64,000 bases of DNA, from the NCBI RefSeq assembly GCF_000174415.1, contig NZ_ACJM01000009.1, positions 62,001 to 126,000 of the forward strand. Reading direction: 5' to 3'. A program made the position numbers and the translations under genes. Under the pieces are notes generated by a model that searched no databases, had not been told where the DNA came from, and saw only the letters and a list, made by a program, of their open reading frames with translations. The DNA comes from Dethiobacter alkaliphilus AHT 1 (GTDB lineage Bacteria; Bacillota; Dethiobacteria; Dethiobacterales; Dethiobacteraceae). Below, piece by piece: positions 33,681 through 42,061 of the stretch. How positions within the stretch are numbered: position 1 is the stretch's first letter; each line of letters begins with the position of its first letter.

Positions 33681-34013
33681 ATGCTTGAGGATACTACAAG
33701 AATAAATATGCTGTATGATTTTTACGGCAATCTGCTGACCGATAAGCAGCGGGAGTGCCTGGAATTATATTATCAGGATGATTTAAGCTTGGCTGAGATT
33801 GCCGACAACAGCGGTATCTCCCGTCAGGGTGTGCATGATTTGATAAAGCGGGCCGTGAAAACGCTGGAGAAAGCGGAAGAAAAGCTGGCCCTGGTGAAAC
33901 GGTTTATGGATCAGGAGAAGGAACTGCGGCGGCTGCGGGGCATTCTCGCCGGAGATATCGGGCCCGGTGAACGCCGGGAGGCGCTGGCAATTGTAGAGCG
34001 GTTGCTGGACTAA
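33681..34013 (+). CDS. ylxM: YlxM family DNA-binding/SRP-associated protein
   Basis: The 110-aa protein resembles sigma region 4: DLSLAEIADNSGISRQGVHD forms a helix-turn-helix, preceded by LTDKQRECLELYY. YlxM proteins are always next to ffh and in streptococci bind SRP and modulate its GTPase. It is 19 nt before ffh. The ribosome site (AGGATG) is weak. Confidence 0.94.
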   Translation: MLEDTTRINMLYDFYGNLLTDKQRECLELYYQDDLSLAEIADNSGISRQGVHDLIKRAVKTLEKAEEKLALVKRFMDQEKELRRLRGILAGDIGPGERREALAIVERLLD

Positions 34014-34032
34014 GCGCGCTGGAGGAATTAAT

Positions 34033-35379
34033 ATGGTTTTTGAAAATCTTTCAACCAAATTGCAGGATACGTTAAAGCGCCTGCGTGGTAAGGGGAAACT
34101 GACGGAAAAAGATGTGGATGTGGCCTTAAGGGAAGTGCGCCTGGCACTTCTGGAGGCAGACGTCAACTTTAAAGTGGTCAAAGATTTTGTTAAGACCGTA
34201 AAAGAACGCTGCCTGGGTGCGGAGGTTTTGGAAAGCCTGACGCCGGGGCAGCAGGTTATCAAAATCGTCAACGATGAACTGACCAAACTGATGGGTGAAT
34301 CGGTGGCCAAGCTAAACCAGTCATCTGCCCCGCCCACAGTAATTATGATGGTTGGTCTGCAGGGTTCAGGTAAAACCACTTCTGCCGCTAAGCTGTCCAA
34401 CTTGCTTAAGAAAAAGCAGCATTCCCCGCTTTTGGTGGCGGCAGACATCTATCGTCCGGCGGCCATTAAACAGCTGCAGGTCCTGGGGGAGCAGCTGGAG
34501 GTGCCGGTCTACCAGATGGGCCAGCAGGATCCGGTACAGACGGCTAAAGCCGCTTTGGAGCAGGCTAAACGGAACCGTAACGACTATGTGATTATTGATA
34601 CCGCAGGCCGCTTGCATATTGATGAAGAGCTGATGGCAGAGCTGACCCGCATTGAAAAAGCGGTAAACCCTGATGAAATCCTGTTGGTGGTGGATGCCAT
34701 GACCGGTCAGGATGCCGTCAATGTAGCCCAGTCTTTTAAAGAAAAGTTAGGGCTCTCTGGTGTGGTACTTACCAAACTGGATGGTGATACCCGCGGCGGT
34801 GCGGCCCTGTCGGTGCGGGCTGTGACAGGCTGCCCGGTGAAGTTTGCCGGTCTGGGTGAAAAAACCGATGCATTTGAACCCTTTTATCCGGAACGGATGG
34901 CCTCAAGGATTCTGGGCATGGGGGATGTGCTGACTTTAATTGAGAAAGCGCAGTCCACCTTTGACGAACAAAAGGCCAAAGAAATGGAAAAAAAGTTGCG
35001 CACCCAGCAGTTTACCCTGGATGATTTTCTTGACCAGCTGCAGCAGATTAAGCAGATGGGGCCCATCAATCAAATCCTGGAAATGATGCCGGGGATGGGC
35101 GGCATGGGCAAGAAGCTAAAAGGTATGTCGGTGGACGATAAAGAGTTTGTAAAAGTTGAAGCCATTATCCATTCCATGACTAAAAAGGAACGGCAGGACC
35201 CCGGCATTATTAACAGCAACCGGCGCCGGCGCATAGCCATGGGCAGCGGAACCAAGGTGCAGGATGTAAACAACCTGCTGAAACAGTTTGCCATGATGCA
35301 GAAGATGATGAAGCAGTTTGGCAAAATGGATAAGGGTAAAATGAAGGGCAAGGGAAAAGGTAAATTCCCCTTTATGTAA
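34033..35379 (+). CDS. ffh: Signal recognition particle protein Ffh
   Basis: The 448-aa SRP GTPase binds signal peptides of nascent membrane proteins. The N domain is followed by G1 GLQGSGKTTS near residue 107, DTAGRL near 189, TKLDGDTRGG near 246, and a Met-rich M domain from about 300 (MMPGMGGMGKKLKGM, MMQKMMKQF) with a Lys-rich tail. GGAGG precedes the ATG. Confidence 0.97.
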   Translation: MVFENLSTKLQDTLKRLRGKGKLTEKDVDVALREVRLALLEADVNFKVVKDFVKTVKERCLGAEVLESLTPGQQVIKIVNDELTKLMGESVAKLNQSSAPPTVIMMVGLQGSGKTTSAAKLSNLLKKKQHSPLLVAADIYRPAAIKQLQVLGEQLEVPVYQMGQQDPVQTAKAALEQAKRNRNDYVIIDTAGRLHIDEELMAELTRIEKAVNPDEILLVVDAMTGQDAVNVAQSFKEKLGLSGVVLTKLDGDTRGGAALSVRAVTGCPVKFAGLGEKTDAFEPFYPERMASRILGMGDVLTLIEKAQSTFDEQKAKEMEKKLRTQQFTLDDFLDQLQQIKQMGPINQILEMMPGMGGMGKKLKGMSVDDKEFVKVEAIIHSMTKKERQDPGIINSNRRRRIAMGSGTKVQDVNNLLKQFAMMQKMMKQFGKMDKGKMKGKGKGKFPFM

Positions 35380-35417
35380 ATATATAGCTCTTAACCTGAA
35401 CAAGGAGGTGAAAGTAT

Positions 35418-35663
35418 ATGGCAGTAAGAATTCGGCTGAAGCGTGTTGGCGCTAAAAAGCGTCCGTTCTACCGGATCGTAGTTGCAGATTCCCGTTCTCC
35501 CCGTGATGGGGCTTTTATCGATGAAATCGGCTTCTACAATCCCACCACTGAACCCACCACGCTGAAGATTGACGATGAAAAGGCACAGGATTGGTTGCAG
35601 AAAGGTGCCCAACCTTCTGACACGGTAAAAGCGTTGCTTACCAAAGCAGGTATTGCTAAATAG
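35418..35663 (+). CDS. rpsP: 30S ribosomal protein S16
   Basis: The 81-aa protein begins [20 protein letters not shown] and contains [11 protein letters not shown], both invariant in S16. AAGGAGGTG precedes ATG 35418. It begins the conserved rpsP-khpA-rimM-trmD-rplS run. Confidence 0.97.
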   Translation: MAVRIRLKRVGAKKRPFYRIVVADSRSPRDGAFIDEIGFYNPTTEPTTLKIDDEKAQDWLQKGAQPSDTVKALLTKAGIAK

Positions 35664-35687
35664 CAGAACATTGGACGGTGATGGAAA

Positions 35688-35918
35688 ATGAAGGATTTGG
35701 TAGAATTCATCGCCAAGGCCTTGGTGGATCAGCCGGATGAAGTCCGCGTGGAACAGCTGGAAGACAGCCGCACCATAACATTGGAGCTGCGTGTAGCTCC
35801 TGATGATATGGGTAAGGTTATCGGTAAGCAGGGCCGGATTGCCAAAGCTATCCGGACTGTGGTTAACGCAGCTTCCGTCAATGAGAAAAAACGGGTCATG
35901 GTGGAAATCGTCCAGTAG
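35688..35918 (+). CDS. khpA: KH-domain RNA-binding protein KhpA
   Basis: The 76-aa protein is a single KH domain with the GxxG loop in VIGKQGRIAKAIR near residues 44-56. KhpA (YlqC) partners with KhpB/Jag and binds many RNAs in Gram-positive bacteria. It lies 24 nt after rpsP. Confidence 0.94.
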   Translation: MKDLVEFIAKALVDQPDEVRVEQLEDSRTITLELRVAPDDMGKVIGKQGRIAKAIRTVVNAASVNEKKRVMVEIVQ

Positions 35919-35929
35919 GCGGTGATTTT

Positions 35930-36439
35930 TTGGAGCAGTCGGTTGCCATAGGTAAAGTTGTTACAACCCACGGTGTTAAGGGCGGCATGAAAGTGCAGCC
36001 CCTCTCAGATAATCCGGAGCGGATTAAGGAGCTCATCCGCGTTTTTGTGGAAAAAGACGGACATTCCGCTGCCAGAGATGTGGTGGAAGCTTTTGTCCAC
36101 GGGCGGGCCTGGGTAATTCGCCTGGAAGGCATAGATTCCTGCGACGCTGCCCGGGAATTGGTGGGAGCAATGCTCACCATTCCAATTTCGGAGCGTCTGC
36201 CGTTGCCTGAGAATTCCTACTACCTGGACCAGATTATCGGTCTTGATGTGTATACTGTGGACGGCACATATCTGGGCAGCATAATAAATGTGCTGGAAAC
36301 CGGCAGCAATGATGTGTATGTGGTGGAAAACAAAGCTGACGGCCGTCAGGTATTAATCCCGGCATTAAAGGCTGTGGTGAAAAGCATTGACCTGGATACC
36401 GGGCGCATGGAAGTGGATCCGCCTGAAGGTCTCCTGTGA
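35930..36439 (+). CDS. rimM: 16S rRNA processing protein RimM
   Basis: The 169-aa protein helps 30S head maturation with S19. It has the start [20 protein letters not shown] and a C-terminal PRC-barrel half ([25 protein letters not shown]). The start is TTG 35930 after GGCGGTGA. trmD follows, the normal order. Confidence 0.95.
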   Translation: MEQSVAIGKVVTTHGVKGGMKVQPLSDNPERIKELIRVFVEKDGHSAARDVVEAFVHGRAWVIRLEGIDSCDAARELVGAMLTIPISERLPLPENSYYLDQIIGLDVYTVDGTYLGSIINVLETGSNDVYVVENKADGRQVLIPALKAVVKSIDLDTGRMEVDPPEGLL

Positions 36440-36449
36440 GGTGATTGCG

Positions 36450-37190
36450 ATGCGAATCGATATTATCACCATTTTTCCCGGCATGTTCGCTTCTTTGCAG
36501 GAAAGCATTATCCGGCGGGCGGTGGAGGCAGGGCATGTACAGATTGAGATTACCGATCTTCGCGCCTATGCCAACAACAAACACCGCAGCGTTGACGACT
36601 ACCCGTACGGCGGCGGCCCGGGCATGGTTATGCAACCGGAGCCTTTCTTTCTGGCAGTGGAACACCTGCAAAAGCAGGATGAACGCCAGGGTCCGGTGAT
36701 TCTGTTAACGCCCGGTGGCGAGACCTTTACGCAAAAAAAGGCCAGGGAGTTGGCCTCCCGGGAGAGGATTACTCTTCTTTGCGGCCACTATGAAGGTATT
36801 GATGAGCGGGTAAGGGAGACACTGGTGGATGAGGAGATTTCCCTGGGAGACTTTGTGCTCACAGGCGGGGAAATTCCGGCCATGGCCATAACCGATGCGG
36901 TGGTTCGTTTGCTTCCCGGAGTGCTCCCGGAAGAATCGGTAACCGACGAGTCGTTTACCGACGGTCTTTTAGAGTATCCACAATATACCCGGCCTGCGGA
37001 ATTTCGCGGCCTGAAGGTGCCGGAAGTACTTCTTTCCGGTAACCATGAGAAGATTCGCCTGTGGCGCAGACAACAATCTTTGTTGCGGACGCTGGCCTGT
37101 CGGCCCGACCTTCTGGCCCAAGCCAGATTGTCTCCTGAAGAGAAGCGTATGCTGGACAAAATGAGCACCGGCAACGACGAAGGCTCATAG
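36450..37190 (+). CDS. trmD: tRNA (guanine(37)-N1)-methyltransferase
   Basis: The 246-aa SPOUT enzyme makes m1G37 and prevents frameshifting. It begins [13 protein letters not shown], has [13 protein letters not shown] near residue 50, the knot segment [13 protein letters not shown], and [21 protein letters not shown] before ATG 36450 decides the start; a longer frame into rimM is not supported. Confidence 0.96.
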   Translation: MRIDIITIFPGMFASLQESIIRRAVEAGHVQIEITDLRAYANNKHRSVDDYPYGGGPGMVMQPEPFFLAVEHLQKQDERQGPVILLTPGGETFTQKKARELASRERITLLCGHYEGIDERVRETLVDEEISLGDFVLTGGEIPAMAITDAVVRLLPGVLPEESVTDESFTDGLLEYPQYTRPAEFRGLKVPEVLLSGNHEKIRLWRRQQSLLRTLACRPDLLAQARLSPEEKRMLDKMSTGNDEGS

Positions 37191-37219
37191 TTGTAAATGG
37201 TATGTCTGTATGATATAAT
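37191..37219 (+). promoter_or_regulatory. Sigma-A promoter of rplS
   Basis: TTGTAA (37191-37196), a 17-nt spacer and TATAAT (37214-37219). The -35 directly follows the trmD stop; the resulting leader is only about 38 nt. Confidence 0.75.
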
Positions 37220-37263
37220 TTCTCTTGTTATAAGCATGTTTTGGAATGAAAGGAGGGGCAAGC

Positions 37264-37608
37264 ATGGATATTATCAGTCAGCTCGAAGCAGAGCAAATGA
37301 AAAAAGATCTGCCTCAGATTTCCCCCGGGGATACAGTACGTGTACACGTTAAAGTTGTAGAAGGAACCCGCGAACGGACTCAGGTTTTTGAAGGCGTAGT
37401 CATTAAGCGTCAAGGCGCTGGATTACGCGAAACTTTTACGGTCCGGCGGATCAGTTATGGTGTGGGCGTGGAAAGAACTTTTCCTCTGCATTCACCAAAA
37501 ATTGAAAAGCTGGAAGTGATGCGTCACGGTGTTGTCCGCCGTGCCAAGCTGTACTATTTACGGAAGCTTACCGGAAAGGCAGCCCGCATCAAGGAACGGC
37601 GCAGATAA
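37264..37608 (+). CDS. rplS: 50S ribosomal protein L19
   Basis: The 114-aa protein has the L19 hallmarks [28 protein letters not shown] and the end [17 protein letters not shown] before ATG 37264 decides the start. It ends the rpsP run and is closed by a terminator. Confidence 0.96.
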   Translation: MDIISQLEAEQMKKDLPQISPGDTVRVHVKVVEGTRERTQVFEGVVIKRQGAGLRETFTVRRISYGVGVERTFPLHSPKIEKLEVMRHGVVRRAKLYYLRKLTGKAARIKERRR

Positions 37609-37613
37609 AAAAA

Positions 37614-37641
37614 GTGGACTGTCAAGACAGTCCCTTTTTTT
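37614..37641 (+). terminator. Intrinsic terminator of rplS
   Basis: Stem GGACTGTC / GACAGTCC with a T-run of seven at 37635-37641; repeat copy 4 starts at 37643. Confidence 0.9.
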
Positions 37642-37642
37642 A

Positions 37643-37718
37643 TACTGGCAGGAAATTATAACGCTTCCCAGTTTGTTAAACTAAGGTAACCAGTATTGAA
37701 AAGCGCGCCTTTCTTATA
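37643..37718 (+). repeat. Terminator-associated structured repeat, copy 4 (second hairpin reduced)
   Basis: Outer stem TACTGG (37643-37648) / CCAGTA (37690-37695), ATTATAACGCTTC as in copy 2 inside, then TTGAAAAGCGCGC and CTTTCTTATA. The inner hairpin has decayed and the second hairpin has collapsed to one GCGCGC, as if its loop and one arm were deleted. Confidence 0.8.
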
Positions 37719-37773
37719 TTAGAATATAATAAGTGATAATCTCGCCTGGTATATGCAGTGCGGCAGCAGAATA

Positions 37774-37820
37774 CAGTATTAACAGCTTGCTTTGAAATAG
37801 TATAACAGCAAGCCTTTCTT
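37774..37820 (+). repeat. Possible half-copy of the structured repeat (second hairpin only)
   Basis: CAGTATTAACA leads to the stem GCTTGCT (37785-37791) / AGCAAGC (37807-37813) and CTTTCTT. Spacing and flanks match the 3' half of copies 1-3, with a third pair of compensated stem arms. It lies in the lepB leader. Confidence 0.45.
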
Positions 37821-37853
37821 GTTTACTTAATTGTGGAGGAAGGTCATTAGATA

Positions 37854-38378
37854 ATGTTAGAGGCAGAAAAAAAAGAAGCATGGGAATGGATAAAATCAAT
37901 TCTGGTGGCTGTGGTCCTGGCTCTGGTAATTCGTGCTTTTCTGGTGGAAGTGTTTTTGGTGCAGGGGGAATCAATGCTTCCAACGCTGGATGACCGGGAG
38001 CGGCTTATTGTCTCCAAGGTACAGTATTATTATCGTGAACCGGAAATCGGAGAAATCATTGTTTTTCAGGCTTCGGATCATCGTGATTTTATTAAGCGGG
38101 TCATCGGCGGACCCGGTGATGAAGTGCGCATAGATACCGATGGTGTCTACGTAAACGGTGAAAAGCTTGACGAGCCTTATGTATTGGAAGATGCGCGGCG
38201 GCCTTTCCAGACCGTTGTGGTGCCCGATGATGCACTTTTTGTTTTGGGAGATAACCGCAATAATAGTATGGACAGTCGCCATCCCAGTGTGGATTTTGTG
38301 TCCTTTGATTCACTTAAAGGCAAGGCCATGTTTGTTTTCTGGCCTTTGGACCGAATCCGGTTATTATCACATCCGTAA
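37854..38378 (+). CDS. lepB: Signal peptidase I
   Basis: The 174-aa membrane protease removes signal peptides outside the cytoplasm. One N-terminal membrane segment (about residues 14-33) is followed by the nucleophile motif QGESMLPTL with Ser 40, the general base Lys 81 in DFIKRVIGGPGD, and the late GDNRNNSMDSR box. GGAGGAAGG lies upstream of ATG 37854. rbgA follows within 20 nt. Confidence 0.96.
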   Translation: MLEAEKKEAWEWIKSILVAVVLALVIRAFLVEVFLVQGESMLPTLDDRERLIVSKVQYYYREPEIGEIIVFQASDHRDFIKRVIGGPGDEVRIDTDGVYVNGEKLDEPYVLEDARRPFQTVVVPDDALFVLGDNRNNSMDSRHPSVDFVSFDSLKGKAMFVFWPLDRIRLLSHP

Positions 38379-38396
38379 CAGAACAGGAAGATGACA

Positions 38397-39263
38397 ATGG
38401 ATGTACAATGGTATCCCGGCCAAATGGCCAAAGCAAAACGACTTTTGCGTGAAAACCTGAAACTTGTGGATGCGGTTATCGAGGTTTTGGATGCCCGTAT
38501 TCCCCACAGCAGCAAAAATCCTGATATTCGCGATTTGTTAGCCCGTCGGCCTGTGGTGGGTGTTTTAACGCGCCTGGACCTGGCAGATCCCTCCGCCACA
38601 GCAGAGTGGGTGAAGAAGCTGCACTCAGATTATTTTGCCGTTACTGCTGTAAACGCCAATTCCGGCGATGGAGTAAAAAAACTGCTACAGCTTTTAAAAG
38701 GCCTGCCGCAGCGGCGCAAGCACGGTCAACGCCCCATTCGCCTGATAGTGGTGGGTATCCCCAATGTGGGCAAATCTTCTCTGATTAACAGGCTCACCAA
38801 ACGCAGTGCCGCCGCCACCGGGGACAAGCCCGGGATAACCAAGGGTAAGCAGTGGGTGCGCGTTAACGAAGGGTTGGAAATCCTGGATACACCCGGCATG
38901 CTCTGGCCAAAGATTACCAGCGAAAGGCAGGCGTTTGGCCTGGCTACCGCAGGAGCTGTAAAGGACGAAATCCTTGACCCGGTGCAGATGGGTGTGGAAC
39001 TGGTGGGTTTTATGCAGAATGAATATGCCCAGCGCTTTGCCGAGCGGTACAAGCTGGAACAGGCCGAAGGGGATCCACGCCATATTTTAAATGAGATAGG
39101 CCGACGCCGGGGATGTCTTGTTAAAGGTGGCGAAGTAGATCTGGAAGCCGCCGCCCGGCTGGTGGTAAAGGATTTTCGGGAAGGGCGCCTGGGGCGCATT
39201 ACCCTGGAAAAGGCAGGGGAATCATATGACGAAGACGAAGTTCTCCCGGATGACCATCGGTGA
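38397..39263 (+). CDS. rbgA: Ribosome biogenesis GTPase RbgA (YlqF)
   Basis: The 288-aa circularly permuted GTPase matures the 50S subunit. Motif order is permuted: G4-like (LTRLDLAD, near 60), then G1 GIPNVGKSSL near 120, then DTPG near 165. The N-terminal WYPGQMAKAKR is family-specific. AGGAAG at 38385-38390 better fits ATG 38397 than ATG 38391. Confidence 0.95.
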   Translation: MDVQWYPGQMAKAKRLLRENLKLVDAVIEVLDARIPHSSKNPDIRDLLARRPVVGVLTRLDLADPSATAEWVKKLHSDYFAVTAVNANSGDGVKKLLQLLKGLPQRRKHGQRPIRLIVVGIPNVGKSSLINRLTKRSAAATGDKPGITKGKQWVRVNEGLEILDTPGMLWPKITSERQAFGLATAGAVKDEILDPVQMGVELVGFMQNEYAQRFAERYKLEQAEGDPRHILNEIGRRRGCLVKGGEVDLEAAARLVVKDFREGRLGRITLEKAGESYDEDEVLPDDHR

Positions 39264-40008
39264 GATTAACAAATACCTGGCAGAAGCGGCGCCTTCTGCC
39301 GAAGAATTAGAATTGCTGTCCTCCGACGGCCGGGCCGGTGCTCGTTCTCTGGCGCAGCGCATGCTAAACAAGCTGGAAAAAGAGCGACAGGAGCGAAAAC
39401 GTCTCTTAAATATGCTGAAATTGGAGAGGGCGGCCCGGGAAAAGGGTTTTACATATATAGCCGGTGTGGATGAAGCAGGGCGTGGCCCTCTTGCCGGACC
39501 GGTGGTGGCCGGAGCCGTAATTTTACCCGATAATTTTTTCCTTGCCGGTTTAAATGACTCCAAAAAGCTTACCCCGCAAAAGCGGGAAGAGCTCTATGAA
39601 GCTATTACCAGCGAAGCAGTGGCCTGGTCTGTGGGAATAGGCGAGGTGTGGGAGATTGACGATATTAATATCCTGCAGGCCAGTAAACTGGCCATGTATC
39701 GAGCTCTGCTCACCCTTTCCGTTAAGCCTGATTATGCGCTCTTAGATGCTCTGGAGCTGGAAGAGCTGCCCTTTGCCCAACAGGGAGTAGTGGGTGGAGA
39801 CGGCCTGTCGTTATCCATAGCGGCAGCGTCAGTGGTTGCCAAAGTAACCCGGGATCGTTTAATGTGTGAGCAGGAAAAAATGTATCCCGGCTACGGGTTC
39901 TCTTTACACAAAGGATATCCCACCGCTGAACACCGCAGTGCCATTGCTAAACTGGGCCCCTGTCCCATTCACCGCAAATCATTTTTGCTTTTGCCGGAGA
40001 ACTCCTGA
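39226..40008 (+). CDS. rnhB: Ribonuclease HII
   Basis: The 260-aa enzyme removes ribonucleotides from DNA-RNA hybrids. After an N-terminal helical extension of about 75 aa, as in B. subtilis RnhB, come GVDEAGRGPLAGPVVAGAV with the DE pair, a LLDAL Asp, and ASVVAKVTRD. It overlaps rbgA by 38 nt and yraN by one base. Confidence 0.95.
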   Translation: MTKTKFSRMTIGEINKYLAEAAPSAEELELLSSDGRAGARSLAQRMLNKLEKERQERKRLLNMLKLERAAREKGFTYIAGVDEAGRGPLAGPVVAGAVILPDNFFLAGLNDSKKLTPQKREELYEAITSEAVAWSVGIGEVWEIDDINILQASKLAMYRALLTLSVKPDYALLDALELEELPFAQQGVVGGDGLSLSIAAASVVAKVTRDRLMCEQEKMYPGYGFSLHKGYPTAEHRSAIAKLGPCPIHRKSFLLLPENS

Positions 40009-40346
40009 TGAAGACTCTGGGGCAAAAGGGAGAGGAACTGGCGGTGGACCACCTGCGGCGTGCCGGTTATCTTATTCTGGCGCGTAACTGGCGCTGCGAG
40101 CGCGGCGAAATTGACATTGTGGCCAAAGCGGGTAACATACTGGTTTTTGTGGAAGTAAAAACCCGCCGCTCTAGTCGTCTGGGTACCCCTCAGGAAGCGG
40201 TGGACTTTCGCAAACAGGAAAAACTGCGCCATCTGGCTTACCGCTTTATCAATGCCACAGGCATCACCGCAGCAGAGTACCGCTTCGACGTTGCCGCCGT
40301 TAACGCCAAAAACAACACAGTCACCATAATCAAAAACGCCTTCTAA
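40008..40346 (+). CDS. yraN: YraN/UPF0102 nuclease-fold protein
   Basis: The 112-aa protein begins KGEELAVDHLRRAGY and has the PD-(D/E)xK-like core RCERGEIDIVA...LVFVEVKTR. The activity is not established. Its position after rnhB is conserved. A hairpin terminator follows at once. Confidence 0.9.
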   Translation: MKTLGQKGEELAVDHLRRAGYLILARNWRCERGEIDIVAKAGNILVFVEVKTRRSSRLGTPQEAVDFRKQEKLRHLAYRFINATGITAAEYRFDVAAVNAKNNTVTIIKNAF

Positions 40347-40381
40347 ACGAGCCACAGGAACCTTTCTGCGGCTCGTTTTCT
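40347..40381 (+). terminator. Intrinsic terminator of the lepB-rbgA-rnhB-yraN operon
   Basis: Stem ACGAGCC (40347-40353) / GGCTCGT (40370-40376) with an inner AGG/CCT pair, then TTTCT. Confidence 0.8.
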
Positions 40382-40647
40382 ATTGGCCACTAAATGGCCG
40401 GTAAATTTACCATTTCTATGGATAAGGCCGGATTCGTGAGAATTACTAACCCTGCTAGTAATGGCAGAAAGGAGCGCTTTGTTGCGCGTATCTTTTCACA
40501 ATAGGCCTTGTCCTGCTCCATTGTGAAAGTTTACATAACATGTTATTATAGTTCTCATGCGTTAATAAACCGAATCCCTCAGAGACCAGGGGGTACGGGC
40601 GGCGAAAAACACAAAGCGCCGCTTAGGAGGTAAAGGAGGAAAAACGT
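40382..40647 (+). promoter_or_regulatory. sleB promoter and structured leader
   Basis: TTTCACAAT (40494-40502) and ATTGTGAAA (40520-40528) form a 9-bp inverted repeat that overlaps the -35 TTGTGA (40521-40526); TATTAT (40544-40549) follows after 17 nt. CATGTTA (40539-40545) also fits a sigma-G -10. In the leader, CCGAATCCCTCAGAG with GGGGGTACGGG resembles part of the 5' half of the ydaO c-di-AMP riboswitch, but the later GGGGUGAA core is missing. GCGGCG / CGCCGC (40599-40604 / 40617-40622) forms a hairpin just before a double ribosome site. The first 110 nt of the interval show nothing else. Confidence 0.5.
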
Positions 40648-41397
40648 ATGAAGAACAGAACAATGGTTACTCGTGTAACAGCAATAATGTTAATTTTGTT
40701 TTTCGTATTAGGTACAGTAGCCCAAGCCGTTAACGAGGTTAGTTTCGGCGAGAGAACTATCCGCATTACCATGCGGGGTGAAGATGTGGCAGAACTGCAG
40801 GAATTCTTAAATGAGCAGGGATATCGTGATGAAGATGCTCACGGAATCTTTGGACCTTTAACCTACGGCAGTTTGCAGCAGTTTCAGAAAGATCATGGCC
40901 TGAATCCGGACGGCATTGTGGGGCCCAAAACCCGTCGACTGATTCAAGAGATGATGGGAGAAACAGTGAGTGCAGCGGAAGCCACAGTTGAAGTAAGCAC
41001 CACTTCCGCACCTGCCGACGAATTTAACTTCACCGCAGAAGAGATGGACCTTTTTGCCCGCATTGTACACGCGGAAGCCGAGGGTGAGTCTTTTGAAGGC
41101 CAGGTAGCGGTGGCAGCGGCCATTTTAAACCGAGTTCGCAGTGACCGTTACCCCAATACTTTGGCCGGTGTGGTTTATCAGGTCGAGGGTGGATACTATC
41201 AGTACAGCCCGGTGCTGGACGGACGTATTAATCGTCCCGCAGGTGAAAGTGCAAAAAGAGCTGCCCAGGAAGCGTTAGACGGCAATGACCCCAGCTGGGG
41301 TGCCACCGGTTTTTATAATCCGGCAAAAACCAGTAATCAGTGGGTACGGCAGCAGCCGGTCACCCGCACAATTGGTGGTCATGTATTCTTCAGATAA
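40648..41397 (+). CDS. sleB: SleB-type cell wall (spore cortex) hydrolase
   Basis: The 249-aa exported protein has a signal peptide (residues 1 to about 27, VAQA end), a PG-binding-1 domain about 42-101 (DVAELQEFLNEQGY, GIVGPKTRR), a linker, and the Hydrolase_2 catalytic domain about 138-249 with Glu in ARIVHAEAEGES and GFYNPAKTSNQWV. This is the domain order of SleB, the germination lytic transglycosylase; a vegetative role is possible. It is monocistronic with its own promoter and terminator. Confidence 0.9.
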   Translation: MKNRTMVTRVTAIMLILFFVLGTVAQAVNEVSFGERTIRITMRGEDVAELQEFLNEQGYRDEDAHGIFGPLTYGSLQQFQKDHGLNPDGIVGPKTRRLIQEMMGETVSAAEATVEVSTTSAPADEFNFTAEEMDLFARIVHAEAEGESFEGQVAVAAAILNRVRSDRYPNTLAGVVYQVEGGYYQYSPVLDGRINRPAGESAKRAAQEALDGNDPSWGATGFYNPAKTSNQWVRQQPVTRTIGGHVFFR

Positions 41398-41404
41398 GAA
41401 GATA

Positions 41405-41434
41405 AAAAGCGGAAGCCAAACGGCTTCCGCTTTT
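41405..41434 (+). terminator. Intrinsic terminator of sleB
   Basis: A 13-bp stem AAAAGCGGAAGCC / GGCTTCCGCTTTT with a short loop. Confidence 0.9.
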
Positions 41435-41482
41435 GCATTTACGTGGGTATTGGGGGTAAAATAAGTTTAATTAGTTAATAGT

Positions 41483-41926
41483 TTAGTTAACTCTGCTGAT
41501 AACTTCTCCATTGCGGGCAACTGTTTCTATTTCCAGGTCGTAAACGCCGTTTTCAAATGTCCATGTGCCGGTTGCTTCGATAAAGTCCCCAATTTGGGGC
41601 AGAGCACCGCTGTAAAGGACATTAACATCCATTTTAATAGCTTCCGACAACAAATTTTGCTGCTCCTGGCTAAGGGGAACCAGTATGGGGATGTTGCAAC
41701 AGCCGCCTTCGTCCACCATAACAATAACGCCCTCTTCGGCGTAGAGAGCACCTACAGCACCGGAAATGGTCAGCTGGCCCAAATATTGTTGCGGGGCAGC
41801 AGTAACCGCAGAGACGTCCACTGCCTCGGCAGAATTAGAGCCACTTCCTCCGGTTAGTTGGGGGTAAACAAAGACGCCGATTAAAACAATGAGCACAAAC
41901 AACAAGAGCAGGTTTTTTCTGTGCAT
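41483..41926 (-). CDS. Membrane-anchored extracytoplasmic protein of unknown function
   Basis: The 147-aa protein has one N-terminal hydrophobic helix (LLLLFVLIVLIGVFVYPQL) without a lipobox, then a Ser/Ala-rich stretch and a domain of mainly beta character with a CC pair in DEGGCCNIPILV. The (I/V)GDFIEATGTWTFENGVYDLE segment suggests an OB-like fold, but this is only a resemblance. AGGAGGG precedes the start. I do not recognise a family; the Cys pair and outside location could suit metal binding. Confidence 0.65.
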   Translation of the reverse strand: MHRKNLLLLFVLIVLIGVFVYPQLTGGSGSNSAEAVDVSAVTAAPQQYLGQLTISGAVGALYAEEGVIVMVDEGGCCNIPILVPLSQEQQNLLSEAIKMDVNVLYSGALPQIGDFIEATGTWTFENGVYDLEIETVARNGEVISRVN

Positions 41927-42061
41927 AAGAGCCCTCCTTCACATAGTTATATTATACGGGGGGTGGGTTAATTCGTCCAGTGCCAAATTCATAGATTTTC
42001 TTAGTGTTTCTTGTCAAATTCTGATAGTTCAGGCTTTCTATAACAGCAGAGAGGAGAAAAT

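Noticed and set aside
40378-40420. A further degenerate copy of the structured repeat after the yraN terminator
   Set aside because: TATTGG follows a terminator T-tract as in copy 5, but the rest does not align with the linker, second hairpin or tail.
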